Assembly: GCA_026989265.1 (NCBI GenBank)
Contig: JALSJP010000005.1
Location: 37,993-101,992, forward strand
DNA from: Micavibrio sp.
GTDB lineage: Bacteria > Pseudomonadota > Alphaproteobacteria > Micavibrionales > Micavibrionaceae
Reading direction: 5' to 3'
DNA length: 64,000 nt
Below the pieces are notes generated by a model. That model searched no databases. It was not told where the DNA came from and worked only from the letters and a program-made list of their open reading frames with translations. The translations under genes and the position numbers were made by a program. The first letter of the stretch is position 1, and every line of letters starts with the position of its first letter. Positions 55,023 through 64,000 of the stretch are shown here, one piece after another.

Positions 55023-55643
55023 ATGGCATTTAAAACAAATCAAGAGAATTTTTGGGCTGGTGAATTTGGTGATGAATATATTGACAGAAACCTTATTGAG
55101 GAAATAGCACCAGCGCGCAGATTCATGTTCTCGAAAATTTTGAGTAGAACTAATGGCGTTGGCAGTGTTATTGAATTTGGCGCTAATATCGGTAGTAACT
55201 TGCTTGCTATACATAGTTTATTGCCTAAGGCTGAATTACATGCTCTTGAGATTAATGAAAGGGCTGTGAAGGCATTAAACAGCTATGATTGGCTTAGCTC
55301 TGTAAAGCAAGGTTCATTTTTAGAAGACACATTCGAAGATATTGCAGATCTAAGCTTTACATGCGGCGTTCTTATTCATATTAATCCAGATCATTTAAAG
55401 ACGGCTTACAAAGCTCTTTATGATGCTTCTCGTAAATATGTTATGGTATTTGAATATTATAACCCTGCGCCAGTTGCTATTCCTTATCGCGGTCATGAAG
55501 ATAGATTGTTCAAGCGTGATTTTGCTGGGGAGATGATGGATATATATCCAGATTTAAAATTAGTGGATTATGGTTTTATATATCATAGAGATACGAATTT
55601 CCCTACAGATGATATGACTTGGTTTTTGATGGAAAAAACTTAA
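55023..55643 (+). CDS. Pseudaminic acid biosynthesis-associated methylase
   Basis: The protein has 206 residues from ATG 55023, with AAAGGGA upstream; longer in-frame starts lie inside the divergent gene and lack homology. QENFWAGEFGDEYIDRN at the N-terminus and VIEFGANIGSNLLAIHSLLP (motif I) match the small methylase family linked to pseudaminic acid clusters. TCGVLIHINPDHL is the post-motif segment. It may methylate a nonulosonate. The pairing with the Pse genes supports the locus assignment. It overlaps the next convergent gene by four bases. Confidence 0.85.
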   Translation: MAFKTNQENFWAGEFGDEYIDRNLIEEIAPARRFMFSKILSRTNGVGSVIEFGANIGSNLLAIHSLLPKAELHALEINERAVKALNSYDWLSSVKQGSFLEDTFEDIADLSFTCGVLIHINPDHLKTAYKALYDASRKYVMVFEYYNPAPVAIPYRGHEDRLFKRDFAGEMMDIYPDLKLVDYGFIYHRDTNFPTDDMTWFLMEKT

Positions 55644-56572
55644 TTACGTTTATAGCTATATAAAGACCAAAGATAATGTAGCCAAGAAATTAGGTTATGC
55701 GGGAGTTTTGCTATTCCCCCTGTTTCGGCGACGTTTTCCATATATTTTAGTGATTTATGCTGTATGAATGATATTTTATCATCAAAAGGCGTGAACGCTT
55801 TTTCGTAAGGGATTATTTTTCCATACATATCGTATTTTGCGCTGCGCAGATCACATGTGCTAGGTGGCACGCCCAAAAACTCTGCTATTTTATTGGATAG
55901 CTCTTCTATTGGCGTGTCAAATAATTCATCAAATTCTATATGCATACCAGGCATTTGCGCCACTGCTTGTTCATATAGTTTATAATCAGCATAACGCATA
56001 TGCGGAAAGAACTTGATACGGTTTTTAAGCTCTGGATGAGTGAAGGCTTGTGAAGCCAGTGAATTTATCCATCCTGAAAATGGGCGATGTAGATGTATCA
56101 TTTTAACTTCATCAAAATTATCCCGATAGGCTTGATAAAGCTCTTTATGGTTATAGCGATGAATATCCGTGGTTAGCTCTATTTGCCAGTCTCTATTAGT
56201 TTTAATTTCTTTATATATAACAGCGTCGCAATAAATATTTCTGCATTTGAAATAAAGGTCTTGAATATTATTTGCGTTTATATCGTTAATTTGGGAGTAA
56301 ACTTTTTTATAATCAGTTAGGGCTTTTGGCTTTTGATTTTTGCGGTCTATTACACTAATGCCGCCACTTAGCCCTGATTTTGAGTGATCTTGTATAATTT
56401 GCTTTAGTCTGTTTTCCATGTGATTTGAGTCTAATTTTAGCTCGCCCATCAAATATTGGTGCAAGCCGAGCTTCCTAATTGGGATATTGGTAAAGCCTAA
56501 CGTCTCTACCAATCCAGACAGCAAAGTGCTTGCCATTGGACCAAATGAATTTATTACAAGTAGTTTAGCCAT
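55640..56572 (-). CDS. Sulfotransferase-like P-loop protein
   Basis: The protein has 310 residues from ATG 56572; a TTG two codons earlier is possible. The N-terminal INSFGPMASTLLSGLVETLG is in the place of the PAPS-binding loop of sulfotransferases, and IHLHRPFSGWINSLASQAF matches the second PAPS motif (Arg and Ser). LYEQAVAQMPGMHIEFDELF is the common third segment. It may sulfate a sugar. The P-loop is atypical, so activity is uncertain. It is convergent with the methylase. Confidence 0.65.
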   Translation of the reverse strand: MAKLLVINSFGPMASTLLSGLVETLGFTNIPIRKLGLHQYLMGELKLDSNHMENRLKQIIQDHSKSGLSGGISVIDRKNQKPKALTDYKKVYSQINDINANNIQDLYFKCRNIYCDAVIYKEIKTNRDWQIELTTDIHRYNHKELYQAYRDNFDEVKMIHLHRPFSGWINSLASQAFTHPELKNRIKFFPHMRYADYKLYEQAVAQMPGMHIEFDELFDTPIEELSNKIAEFLGVPPSTCDLRSAKYDMYGKIIPYEKAFTPFDDKISFIQHKSLKYMENVAETGGIAKLPHNLISWLHYLWSLYSYKRN

Positions 56573-56635
56573 GGACAAAAGACGCTTATTGTTTTAATTA
56601 AATAACAGTATAATCGTTGGGACTATAAAGTTAAA

Positions 56636-57307
56636 ATGCAGTTTATAACAGAAAAAAATTACACTGATAGAAAAACTAAAGCTTCTTATGTTTTTGATAA
56701 ATATCAAACCATATTAAAGGGCGCTGTTCTTGATGTAGGTTCTGATAATTGTTATTTGCGTGATTTACTTGGCAGGGATATAAAATATACTGGCATTGGT
56801 ATTGGCGGCAACCCTGATATTGAGGTTAATTTAGAAAAGCAGGCAATACCTTTTGATGATGACAGCTTTGATTGCGTTATGTGCCTTGATGTATTAGAGC
56901 ATGTCGATAATATCCACGTTGTTTTTGATGAGCTGTGCCGCGTGTCTAAGCGATATGTGATTATTTCATTGCCTAATTCCTATAGGGATTTTTTTGGTAT
57001 GCTATTTGGCTCAAAATCAGATAAAGCGCTTAATTTCAAATATTATGGCTTGCCAGTGAATCGCCCTGATGATCGTCATAAATGGTTTTTCTCTAATTCT
57101 GATGCTGCTGCTTTTATCGAAGCTAAGGCAGGGCTTAACGATATGGCTATAGTGCAAACAGATAGCGAAGGTTCGGGGCGTGCTAAAACCTTGCCTAGCT
57201 TAGTTAAGAGGGCGGCATTACATATCGCTGCAAAGGGTATGTGCGTGGATGCGAGTGATCTTTATTACAAAACTTACTGGTCAGTCTTGGAAAAAACAAA
57301 ATCATGA
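56636..57307 (+). CDS. Class I SAM-dependent methyltransferase
   Basis: The protein has 223 residues. Motif I is ILKGAVLDVGSDNCYLRDLL, followed by IPFDDDSFDCVMCLDVLEHV, the usual Methyltransf_11 motif. VIISLPNSYRDFFGMLFG and the tail match methyltransferases of glycan loci. The acceptor is unknown. It overlaps the next gene by four bases. Confidence 0.85.
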   Translation: MQFITEKNYTDRKTKASYVFDKYQTILKGAVLDVGSDNCYLRDLLGRDIKYTGIGIGGNPDIEVNLEKQAIPFDDDSFDCVMCLDVLEHVDNIHVVFDELCRVSKRYVIISLPNSYRDFFGMLFGSKSDKALNFKYYGLPVNRPDDRHKWFFSNSDAAAFIEAKAGLNDMAIVQTDSEGSGRAKTLPSLVKRAALHIAAKGMCVDASDLYYKTYWSVLEKTKS

Positions 57308-58200
57308 CAAAGTTGTTATTCGTAAGGCAGCCGCATGTTTATTTGCCAGAAATAACGGCTTACAAATCCTATTTATCATCGCACTACCCATCGGTTGAAG
57401 CCTTTGAATCGACTGATTTTCAAGATGGTTATGACTTGGCGGAGTTCGATATAGCTTGGCACTTTATGGGGCGTGATATGAAGGGGGCAGGGCGTTATGT
57501 TATTCATGAATATAACTCTCTTTCAACCAAGCCATTTGCGCAAGTGAAAAACCAGATTAAGCGCATCTTTAATGCTAAGCCTGATAGGCGCGTATTCTTA
57601 AATAACACCGTCCGTAATAAATTTGGGTTTAACGACGCTATCCCTTACTCACTGCGTGATATGGGGGTTGACGATGCTTTTTTTCAAGAAAATATCACGG
57701 ATACCCCTGAATATGATTTTATTTATGCGGGCGGGCTTAATCGAGGGGCTGTTATTGAGCGGTTTTTAGAGCATTTTTCTAAGAACATGCAATCTGCCAC
57801 ATTGATTTTGGTTGGTGATGCTAGTGATTGCTTGCGGGCGAAGTTTAAGGGGTTTGATAATATTACATTTAAAGGTCGGGTTAGTTACAAGGAAGTGCCT
57901 AAATTAATGGCTAATGCGCGTTATGGTTTAAATATTATGCCTGATGAATATCCTTTTAACATTCAAACAGCCACCAAGGTTTTGGAATATATGGCTGTGG
58001 GGTTGCCTGTTGTTACGACAAATTATCAATGGATAAATGAATTCGAAGCTCAGCATAAAGGGCGGTTTTTCAAGCTTTCCCCTGATATGAGTAATTTATC
58101 ATTGGATAGCTTAAGTGAATTTGAGTTTGTGACGCCTGATATTAAAGAGCTTAGTTGGGGCAATGTTATAGAAAAATCTAATGTTTTTTCTTTTCTTTGA
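57304..58200 (+). CDS. Glycosyltransferase, GT-B fold (family 1/4-like)
   Basis: The protein has 298 residues, short for GT4. The donor region is FKGRVSYKEVPKLMANARYG, then TATKVLEYMAVGLPVVTTNY. YDFIYAGGLNRGAVIERFL marks the start of the C-terminal domain. The protein ends soon after the domain, so it may lack the usual last helix. It is the last gene of the glycan locus. The 66 bases before the next gene hold no clear terminator. Confidence 0.82.
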   Translation: MTKLLFVRQPHVYLPEITAYKSYLSSHYPSVEAFESTDFQDGYDLAEFDIAWHFMGRDMKGAGRYVIHEYNSLSTKPFAQVKNQIKRIFNAKPDRRVFLNNTVRNKFGFNDAIPYSLRDMGVDDAFFQENITDTPEYDFIYAGGLNRGAVIERFLEHFSKNMQSATLILVGDASDCLRAKFKGFDNITFKGRVSYKEVPKLMANARYGLNIMPDEYPFNIQTATKVLEYMAVGLPVVTTNYQWINEFEAQHKGRFFKLSPDMSNLSLDSLSEFEFVTPDIKELSWGNVIEKSNVFSFL

Positions 58201-58266
58201 TAGCGTTAGGCATGAAATCATTGTATTATCTCTTGTGATGTTTAATAAAATGGATTTGCAATAGAT

Positions 58267-58827
58267 ATGAATTTTCTCGACCAGCTTAATAAAGATCAAC
58301 GTGATTTACTAGTAAGCCTGCCTTACCGCGTTGGGTTGTTTGTTTCCCAAAGCGATAATACTGGCGGAGATGATTCTGATGCTGATGAGATGCTTGCGCT
58401 TGATAATATCATAACGGGCTATTCGCAAGAGATTTTTTGCGCGGAAACGGTGCAATATATCGTTAGTGAGACTGTAAAGCGTAAGTCTGAGTGGTCTTCT
58501 TGGTCTGATAATTTAGATGCTATTGGCGGGGAATGCCACAAAGCTCTCGATATTTTGTATGATACAGTTGATGAGAAAGAGGTTAATGCCTTTAAAAATC
58601 ATTTACTTGAAATTGGCGAGTCTGTTGCACTGGCATTTCGTGAGTATGGCGATAGCACCTCAATGGCTGATAAAATAAAAATGCGCATGATATTTTATAA
58701 GGAAAAAAAGCAGGCAAAAAAAGTGGGTGTTATATATAAAAACTGGGAGCAGTTTATTAATATTTCACTTGATGAGCGTAAGGCGCTTCGCTCCGTCGCT
58801 ACTGCTTTGGATACAATTTATATTTAG
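58267..58827 (+). CDS. Hypothetical protein, first of two tandem paralogues
   Basis: The protein has 186 residues and I do not recognise it. It shares LLVSLPYRVGLFVS (14-27) and RKSEWSSWSDNL (about 72-83) with the next gene, plus a similar helical layout and a C-terminal segment (DERKALRSVATALD). It has no signal peptide or membrane span and is acidic in the region of residues 29-44. The conserved segments may form a helical bundle. The gene is between the glycan locus and sucA, so it could belong to the older suc neighbourhood. Confidence 0.78.
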   Translation: MNFLDQLNKDQRDLLVSLPYRVGLFVSQSDNTGGDDSDADEMLALDNIITGYSQEIFCAETVQYIVSETVKRKSEWSSWSDNLDAIGGECHKALDILYDTVDEKEVNAFKNHLLEIGESVALAFREYGDSTSMADKIKMRMIFYKEKKQAKKVGVIYKNWEQFINISLDERKALRSVATALDTIYI

Positions 58828-58843
58828 GGTTAGGACTTAATTA

Positions 58844-59392
58844 ATGACACAGCTTTCTTGTTTTTCGGATGAAGAGATCAAACTTATAGTAAGCCTTCCA
58901 TACCGCGTTGGCATGAATATTAGCTACGCCGATGATGAGGAGGGTGAGCGCGATGATGAGCGTGAAATGCGCGCGCTTGAAGCTTGTGTAAGTGAGGTGG
59001 CAAAACACCAAGAAGGTGATAGTCTTACAAAGGAAGTTGCTCAAAAAATCCTAGATTCGAAGAGTGAATGGTCTTTATGGTCGCAAGGCGTGTTTAATAT
59101 TGAGCCACTTTGTGAAAAATCTGTTCTTGCGTTGAAATCTCATGCTAGTGATGATGAAATCCGTGACTATATCAAAATGGTTATTGAGATTGCAACGACT
59201 GTGGCGGAGGCTTATGGCGAATTTGGCGAGGAGGAAGAGCCTGATAAGGGCTTTTTTGCTAAAGCTGCAAGTAAAATAGCTGGCCGTTTTGCGGGTATGG
59301 CAGATGATGATGCAAACCACCCAATGAATGTTAGTGCGTCAGAGGATGATGCCATATCATCTATTGTTAATGCTTTGAAAAAGAATATATAA
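58844..59392 (+). CDS. Hypothetical protein, second of two tandem paralogues
   Basis: The protein has 182 residues. It is a diverged copy of the preceding gene: IVSLPYRVGMNIS, SKSEWSLWSQGV and DDAISSIVNALKK align with LVSLPYRVGLFVS, RKSEWSSWSDNL and RKALRSVATALD. The acidic loop after the first motif is longer here (DDEEGERDDER), and a Gly/Ala segment (AGRFAGMADDD) is present near residue 150. It begins 16 bases after the first copy. Function is unknown. Confidence 0.78.
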   Translation: MTQLSCFSDEEIKLIVSLPYRVGMNISYADDEEGERDDEREMRALEACVSEVAKHQEGDSLTKEVAQKILDSKSEWSLWSQGVFNIEPLCEKSVLALKSHASDDEIRDYIKMVIEIATTVAEAYGEFGEEEEPDKGFFAKAASKIAGRFAGMADDDANHPMNVSASEDDAISSIVNALKKNI

Positions 59393-59472
59393 TTTAAGTA
59401 ATAACTGTGTATCTACTCGATTAAATAAGTTCAAAATATCAGTTTTAAATCATAAATTAGGGATTAAAATCC

Positions 59473-62367
59473 ATGACAAAATCACAGCAGGATGAAAGCT
59501 TTCTTAATGGCGTTAATGCGGAATATATCGCGCATTTATACGCTCTGTATCTTAAAAGCCCATCTAATATTGATGAGAGCTGGCGCGATTTTTTTGGCGA
59601 TTTAAATGATAATGAGATTGTATTTTTAAAGGAGCTCGCAGGGGCAAGCTGGACTCCTGATGATAATTCACGTGATCACCGCATGTTCGGAAGCGCAGCA
59701 ATAGCGCCGTTTGATGGCATTCTTGTTGAGGGGGCTAATGATAAAAAATCAGGTGCGGCTAGCCACGGCGATGCTCAAAAGGCGGCGCGTGATTCAATAC
59801 GTGCGCTTATGCTTGTTCATGCCTTTCGTTTTCGTGGGCATTTATTGGCAAATCTTGATCCGTTGGGGATGAAGAAGATTGAGGAGTATTCCGAGCTAAG
59901 TCCTGAGCGTTATGGTTTTACAGATGATGATTATGATCACCCTATATTTATTAATGGCGTTTTAGGTCTTAAAAGCGCGACTTTGCGTGAAATAATGGCG
60001 GCGTTAAAAAGTATATATTGCGGAAAAATTGGCGTTGAGTTTATGCATCTTGGCAACCCTGATGAGGCTAGGTGGGTTAAGAAACGCATTGAGGGGCAGC
60101 ATAATAAAACTGAATTTACCATTGAGGGTAAAAAAGCAATATTGGAGCGTTTGACTGCAGCCGAAGGGTTCGAGCAATATTTGCACAAAAAACATACAGG
60201 AACGAAACGTTTCGGAATTGATGGTGGGGAGGTGCTGATCCCCGCTATTGAACAAATTATGAAACGTGGCGGTCAGTTAGGTATGAAAGAAATAGTCATT
60301 GGTATGGCTCATCGCGGGCGGCTGAATGTCTTGGCTAATGTTATGGGTAAGCCGTTTACCACTATGTTTGCAGAATTTCAGGGTATGTCAACAATATCAG
60401 ACAATGTGCAGGGCGCTGGTGATGTTAAATATCATCTTGGAACGTCGAGTGATCGTGATTTTGATGGTAATAACATACATTTATCCTTGACTGCTAACCC
60501 ATCTCATCTTGAATTTGTTAACCCTGTGGTTATTGGCAAGGTTAGGGCAAAGCAAATGCAGCGCGAAGATGCTAGTCATGAGGAGGTCTTGCCGTTGTTA
60601 TTACATGGTGACGCTGCTTTTGCGGGGCAGGGGATTATTGCTGAAACTTTCATGATATCAGAATTACCAGGTTACCGCGTTGGCGGAACTATTCATATTG
60701 TGATTAATAACCAGATTGGCTTTACTACTATGCCAAAATTTTCGCGCTCTGGCCCTTATTCCACGGATGTGGCGAAAATGCTTGATGCGCCGATTTTCCA
60801 TGTAAATGGTGATTGCCCCGAAAGCGTTATTCACGCGGCGCGTATTTGCGCGGAATTTCGCCAAGAATTTAAAAAAGACATTGTTTTGGATATATTTTGT
60901 TATCGCCGTTATGGTCATAATGAAGGCGATGAGCCAGCCTTTACCCAGCCATTAATGTATAAGAAAATCGCGACGCAAGAAACAACGCGGTCTAAATATG
61001 CTAATCAATTGATTGCAGAGGGCGTTATTGATGAGGCTGAATCTCAAAAAATAAAGGATGATTTTACAGCTAGGCTTGATGAAGCATTTGCCGCCGTTAG
61101 TGATTATAAACCAGATGGAGCTGACTACCTTGATGGTACTTGGTCAGGTATAAAAGTTGCTTATGGTGATGATCGCCGCGGTAAAACCTCTAAGTCGCTT
61201 AAGGAATTAAAGCGTATTGGCGGCGTGATTAATAATGTGCCTGATGATTTTGCAATCAATAAAAAGCTTGCGCGCATTATTAATACAAAGGCAAAAATGA
61301 TTGAAACTGGCAAGTCGTTAGATTGGTCAATGGGGGAGGCTTTGGCATTTGGCACGTTGATTGACGATGGATATGCTGTGCGATTATCGGGGCAAGATGT
61401 TGGGCGCGGGACATTTTCGCAACGTCATGCAACTTGGTATGATCAGGAGAATGAAAATAAATATATAGCCCTTCAACATATCAAGCCTAACCAGCCATTA
61501 TTCGAAGCGCATGACAGCCCACTTTCTGAAATTGCTGTGCTTGGGTTTGAGTATGGTTATTCTTTGGCTGATCCTAAGACGCTAACTATTTGGGAGGCAC
61601 AATTTGGTGACTTTGCCAATGGCGCGCAAGTAATTATTGACCAGTTTATTTGCTCGGGCGAAAGTAAGTGGCTGCGCATGTCGGGGCTTGTTTTACTGCT
61701 TCCTCATGGGCATGAAGGGCAAGGGCCTGAGCATTCTTCCGCGCGTCCAGAGCGGTTTTTACAGCTTAGCGCCGATGATAACTGGCAGGTATGTAACTGC
61801 ACCACCCCTGCTAATTATTTCCATGTTTTGCGTAGGCAGATGCTGCGCGAATTCCGTAAACCCCTTGTTATGATGACGCCAAAATCCTTGTTGCGCCATA
61901 AATTAGCCGTATCTGATTTGGATATGTTTACAGGTGACAGCACCTTCCACCGCGTTTTATGGGATGACGATAAGGACAAACTGGTTAATGGTGATAAGAT
62001 AAAGCGCGTTGTGCTTTGCTCGGGCAAGGTTTATTACGACTTGCTGCAAGAGCGTAGGGATCGCGGGATAGACGATATCACAATCTTGCGCCTTGAGCAG
62101 TTATATCCATTTCCTGACGCGCCATTAGCAAAAGAGCTTGCGCCATTTAAAAATGCTGATATCATTTGGTGTCAAGAAGAGCCGCAAAACCAAGGTTATT
62201 GGAGCTTTGTTGATTCATTTATCGAAGAGGTTCTTGAAGGCATGGGGCATAAGGCTTCGCGGGCTAAATATGTTGGGCGCAAACGCGCTTGCTCTCCTGC
62301 TACTGGCTCTAATGAACGCCACCACGCAGAGCAAAAAGCTCTGGTTGATGAGGCTTTGAGTGTTTAG
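59473..62367 (+). CDS. sucA: 2-oxoglutarate dehydrogenase E1 component
   Basis: The protein has 964 residues, normal for E1o. The N-terminus FLNGVNAEYIAHLYALYLKS is the E2-binding segment. The thiamine-diphosphate site is seen at IGMAHRGRLNVLANVMGKPF, then VHVNGDCPE-like FHVNGDCPESV and RRYGHNEGDEPAFTQPLMY. The C-terminal half has HGHEGQGPEHSSARPERFLQ. It decarboxylates 2-oxoglutarate in the TCA cycle. sucB and lpd, which usually follow, are not here; thiE follows, giving an unusual order. Confidence 0.97.
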   Translation: MTKSQQDESFLNGVNAEYIAHLYALYLKSPSNIDESWRDFFGDLNDNEIVFLKELAGASWTPDDNSRDHRMFGSAAIAPFDGILVEGANDKKSGAASHGDAQKAARDSIRALMLVHAFRFRGHLLANLDPLGMKKIEEYSELSPERYGFTDDDYDHPIFINGVLGLKSATLREIMAALKSIYCGKIGVEFMHLGNPDEARWVKKRIEGQHNKTEFTIEGKKAILERLTAAEGFEQYLHKKHTGTKRFGIDGGEVLIPAIEQIMKRGGQLGMKEIVIGMAHRGRLNVLANVMGKPFTTMFAEFQGMSTISDNVQGAGDVKYHLGTSSDRDFDGNNIHLSLTANPSHLEFVNPVVIGKVRAKQMQREDASHEEVLPLLLHGDAAFAGQGIIAETFMISELPGYRVGGTIHIVINNQIGFTTMPKFSRSGPYSTDVAKMLDAPIFHVNGDCPESVIHAARICAEFRQEFKKDIVLDIFCYRRYGHNEGDEPAFTQPLMYKKIATQETTRSKYANQLIAEGVIDEAESQKIKDDFTARLDEAFAAVSDYKPDGADYLDGTWSGIKVAYGDDRRGKTSKSLKELKRIGGVINNVPDDFAINKKLARIINTKAKMIETGKSLDWSMGEALAFGTLIDDGYAVRLSGQDVGRGTFSQRHATWYDQENENKYIALQHIKPNQPLFEAHDSPLSEIAVLGFEYGYSLADPKTLTIWEAQFGDFANGAQVIIDQFICSGESKWLRMSGLVLLLPHGHEGQGPEHSSARPERFLQLSADDNWQVCNCTTPANYFHVLRRQMLREFRKPLVMMTPKSLLRHKLAVSDLDMFTGDSTFHRVLWDDDKDKLVNGDKIKRVVLCSGKVYYDLLQERRDRGIDDITILRLEQLYPFPDAPLAKELAPFKNADIIWCQEEPQNQGYWSFVDSFIEEVLEGMGHKASRAKYVGRKRACSPATGSNERHHAEQKALVDEALSV

Positions 62368-62405
62368 TTTTTAATTTCTTAATTAATGATGCTACAATCG
62401 CAGTT

Positions 62406-63023
62406 ATGACATATCGCTATGATTTTGATTTATCCGTATATTTTATTGCTGATCCTTCTGCTTGTGGTGGGCGAGCGATTGAGGCAATCCTGCGCGCTGC
62501 CATTAAGGGCGGAGCTAGCATGGTGCAGCTTCGTAATAAATCGAGGGATTTGGCAGTAATAGAAAGTCAAGCCATAGTCATTCAGGAGATATTGGCCGAA
62601 TCGGCTATCCCATTCATAATTAATGACCACGCCGAGCTTGCCGCCAAAATAGGCGCGGACGGCGTGCATATTGGGCAAGAAGATATGAGCGCAGCTCGGG
62701 CGCGTGATATATTGGGTGGCGAGGCTATATTGGGAGTAACGGCGTTCACAAAGGAGCATTTTGCGGATATTGATTCGAGCATAGTTGATTATGTTGGCAC
62801 GGGTCCTTGCTATCCCACACTTACCAAGCCTGATAAGGAAGTTTTGGGCATTAAGAGGTTTGCTGAATTAGCCAAAGATTCGCCCGTTCCTGTGGTCGGT
62901 ATTGGCGGGATTACTCCTGAAAATGCAGGCAAAATTATAAAAGCTGGGGCAAGCGGGGTTGCTATGATGCGCTCTATATCGATGGCGGATGATCCTGAAA
63001 TCGCGGCGAGGGCGTTTCTATGA
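62406..63023 (+). CDS. thiE: Thiamine phosphate synthase
   Basis: The protein has 205 residues. The TIM-barrel signature is MVQLRNKSRD, IINDHAELAAKIGADGVHIG with QEDMSAARARDILG, VDYVGTGPCYPTLTK and VVGIGGITPENAG. It joins the thiazole and pyrimidine halves of thiamine. The start is 38 bases after sucA. It overlaps thiD by four bases. Thiamine diphosphate is the SucA cofactor, so proximity to sucA is suggestive. Confidence 0.94.
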   Translation: MTYRYDFDLSVYFIADPSACGGRAIEAILRAAIKGGASMVQLRNKSRDLAVIESQAIVIQEILAESAIPFIINDHAELAAKIGADGVHIGQEDMSAARARDILGGEAILGVTAFTKEHFADIDSSIVDYVGTGPCYPTLTKPDKEVLGIKRFAELAKDSPVPVVGIGGITPENAGKIIKAGASGVAMMRSISMADDPEIAARAFL

Positions 63024-63814
63024 TCCCTAATGTGCTAAGCATTGCTGGCTCTGACCCTTCGGGCGGTGCGGGAATTCAGGCGGATTTAAAGACATTTGCC
63101 GCGCTTGGATGTTATGGAATGGCGGTTATAACTTCACTTACGGCGCAAAATACTTGCGGCGTGCGCTCAATCATTGATGTGCCTGATGTGTTTGTTAAAG
63201 ACCAAATTAGGGCTATTTTTGATGATATAAACGTCGCGGCGGTGAAAATCGGCATGTTATCAAATGCGGATATTATAAATGCGGTAGCGGATTGCTTGGA
63301 AGAATATAAGCCTGAAAACATAGTGCTAGACCCAGTTATGGTGGCAAGTAGCGGTGATAATCTTATAACTTCGGACGCTATTATTGCAATGAAGGAGCGG
63401 CTTATACCGCTCTCAAATGTGCTTACCCCTAATATTCCCGAGGCGGAGAAATTATCGCGTAAATCCGTAATTGACATGGAGCGTTCGGCGCGCGGTTTGC
63501 TAAATCTAGGGGCTAAGGCGATCTATCTTAAGGGCGGGCATTTAAAGGGTGATATTATGTGCGATGTTTTGGCTTATGATGATGATGTGCGGGTTTTTGA
63601 AGCGCCGCGCATTGATACGGCCAATACTCATGGCACTGGATGCACTTTATCTGCTGCTATTGCTGCTTATTTATCTATGGGCGAATCATTGACCGATTCT
63701 TGCGGCAAAGCTAAAGCGTACCTAAACGGTGCTTTGAAGAATTCTAATAAGCTAAATACTGGCATGGGGCGCGGCTCTGTTTATCATGGTTGGAGGGGTA
63801 GAGCCAATGAATGA
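63020..63814 (+). CDS. thiD: Hydroxymethylpyrimidine/phosphomethylpyrimidine kinase
   Basis: The protein has 264 residues. LSIAGSDPSGGAGIQADLKT is the substrate site; VLDPVMVASSGDNLI and TANTHGTGCTLSAAIAAYLS (anion hole and catalytic Asp region) complete the ribokinase-like family. It phosphorylates HMP and HMP-P. It overlaps thiE and thiL by a few bases. Confidence 0.94.
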   Translation: MIPNVLSIAGSDPSGGAGIQADLKTFAALGCYGMAVITSLTAQNTCGVRSIIDVPDVFVKDQIRAIFDDINVAAVKIGMLSNADIINAVADCLEEYKPENIVLDPVMVASSGDNLITSDAIIAMKERLIPLSNVLTPNIPEAEKLSRKSVIDMERSARGLLNLGAKAIYLKGGHLKGDIMCDVLAYDDDVRVFEAPRIDTANTHGTGCTLSAAIAAYLSMGESLTDSCGKAKAYLNGALKNSNKLNTGMGRGSVYHGWRGRANE

Positions 63815-64000
63815 ATTTGAAATGATAGAGCGGTATTTTCTGCCTTTAACGCGCGGTCACAAAGGCGCGGCAGGTCTTAAAGATGATGCCGCTATTTTAG
63901 ATGTTCCAGCGGGGTATGAGCTTGTTATTACTAGCGATACACTTAATGAGGGCGTGCATTTTATTGCGGGGGAAACTCCAGCCAATATCGCGCGTAAAGC
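63807..64000 (+). CDS. thiL: Thiamine-monophosphate kinase, 5' end only
   Basis: The first 64 codons are present; the 3' part lies beyond the window. FEMIERYFLPLTRGHKGAAG with KDDAAILDVPAG and the start of the metal site VITSDTLNEGVHF match ThiL. The start ATG 63807 overlaps the end of thiD. ThiL makes thiamine diphosphate, the last step. Confidence 0.9.
   Translation, partial: MNEFEMIERYFLPLTRGHKGAAGLKDDAAILDVPAGYELVITSDTLNEGVHFIAGETPANIARK

Overview
The window looks like chromosome from a low-G+C alphaproteobacterium. The evidence is gene order. An ErpA gene sits divergent from a dGTPase gene, followed by SPOR protein, nagZ, scpA, scpB, tatA, tatB and tatC, and then zapE, mdh, sucC, sucD, with sucA further on. 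Both are familiar alphaproteobacterial neighbourhoods. A more exact placement is not possible from the sequence alone.

Layout. (1) 1-1107: the end of a hybrid histidine kinase gene and a CheY-like receiver gene. (2) About 1110-15315: an accessory island ending at a tRNA-Tyr gene. It holds a broken hipBA module, a leftover 3' end of a rhuM gene, a complete type I restriction-modification operon (excisionase-like HTH, hsdM, rhuM, hsdS, DUF3800 gene, hsdR, winged-helix gene), an intact reversed hipA-hipB module with operator-like dyads, a truncated IS3-family insertion sequence, an AlpA-like regulator, an unknown gene and a tyrosine integrase. (3) 15514-25429: core genes for pyrimidine synthesis, Fe-S assembly, dNTP hydrolysis, cell envelope, chromosome condensation, Tat export, ZapE and malate dehydrogenase. 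(4) 25480-29020: a repeat-like intergenic stretch and two large genes of unknown role on the minus strand, one with a lytic transglycosylase domain and one rich in coiled coil. (5) 29238-31664: sucC, a small unknown gene, sucD. (6) 31679-58200: a surface-glycan locus of about 27 kb. (7) 58267-59392: two tandem paralogues of unknown function. (8) 59473-64000: sucA, thiE, thiD and the start of thiL.

The glycan locus has three parts. The first (31679-37157) carries a UDP-sugar epimerase, glycosyltransferases, a methyltransferase-like gene and a PglK/MsbA-like ABC exporter. The second (37154-43578) carries a HAD phosphatase, 6-phosphogluconolactonase, HpaI-type aldolase, KdsB-like CMP-sugar synthetase, a 2-hydroxyacid dehydrogenase, an SDR and a methyltransferase; together these could make a CMP-activated 2-keto-3-deoxy sugar acid. 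The third (43593-58200) is a pseudaminic acid pathway (pseB, pseC, pseF, pseG, pseI). It has no visible PseH acetyltransferase, but has a formyltransferase-like gene next to pseI and a HisH/HisF-like/PP-loop amidotransferase set. The most economical reading is an N-formylated and possibly amidinated pseudaminic acid for a surface glycan or flagellin.

The points most worth checking are the replacement of PseH by a formyltransferase, the HisF-like protein lacking its first catalytic Asp, the possible CMP-ketodeoxy-sugar pathway, the separation of sucCD from sucA by the glycan locus, the HipA kinase with a duplicated Gly/Ser insert, and a 174-bp inverted repeat spanning two convergent gene ends. 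I did not find a system that I can call wholly new.
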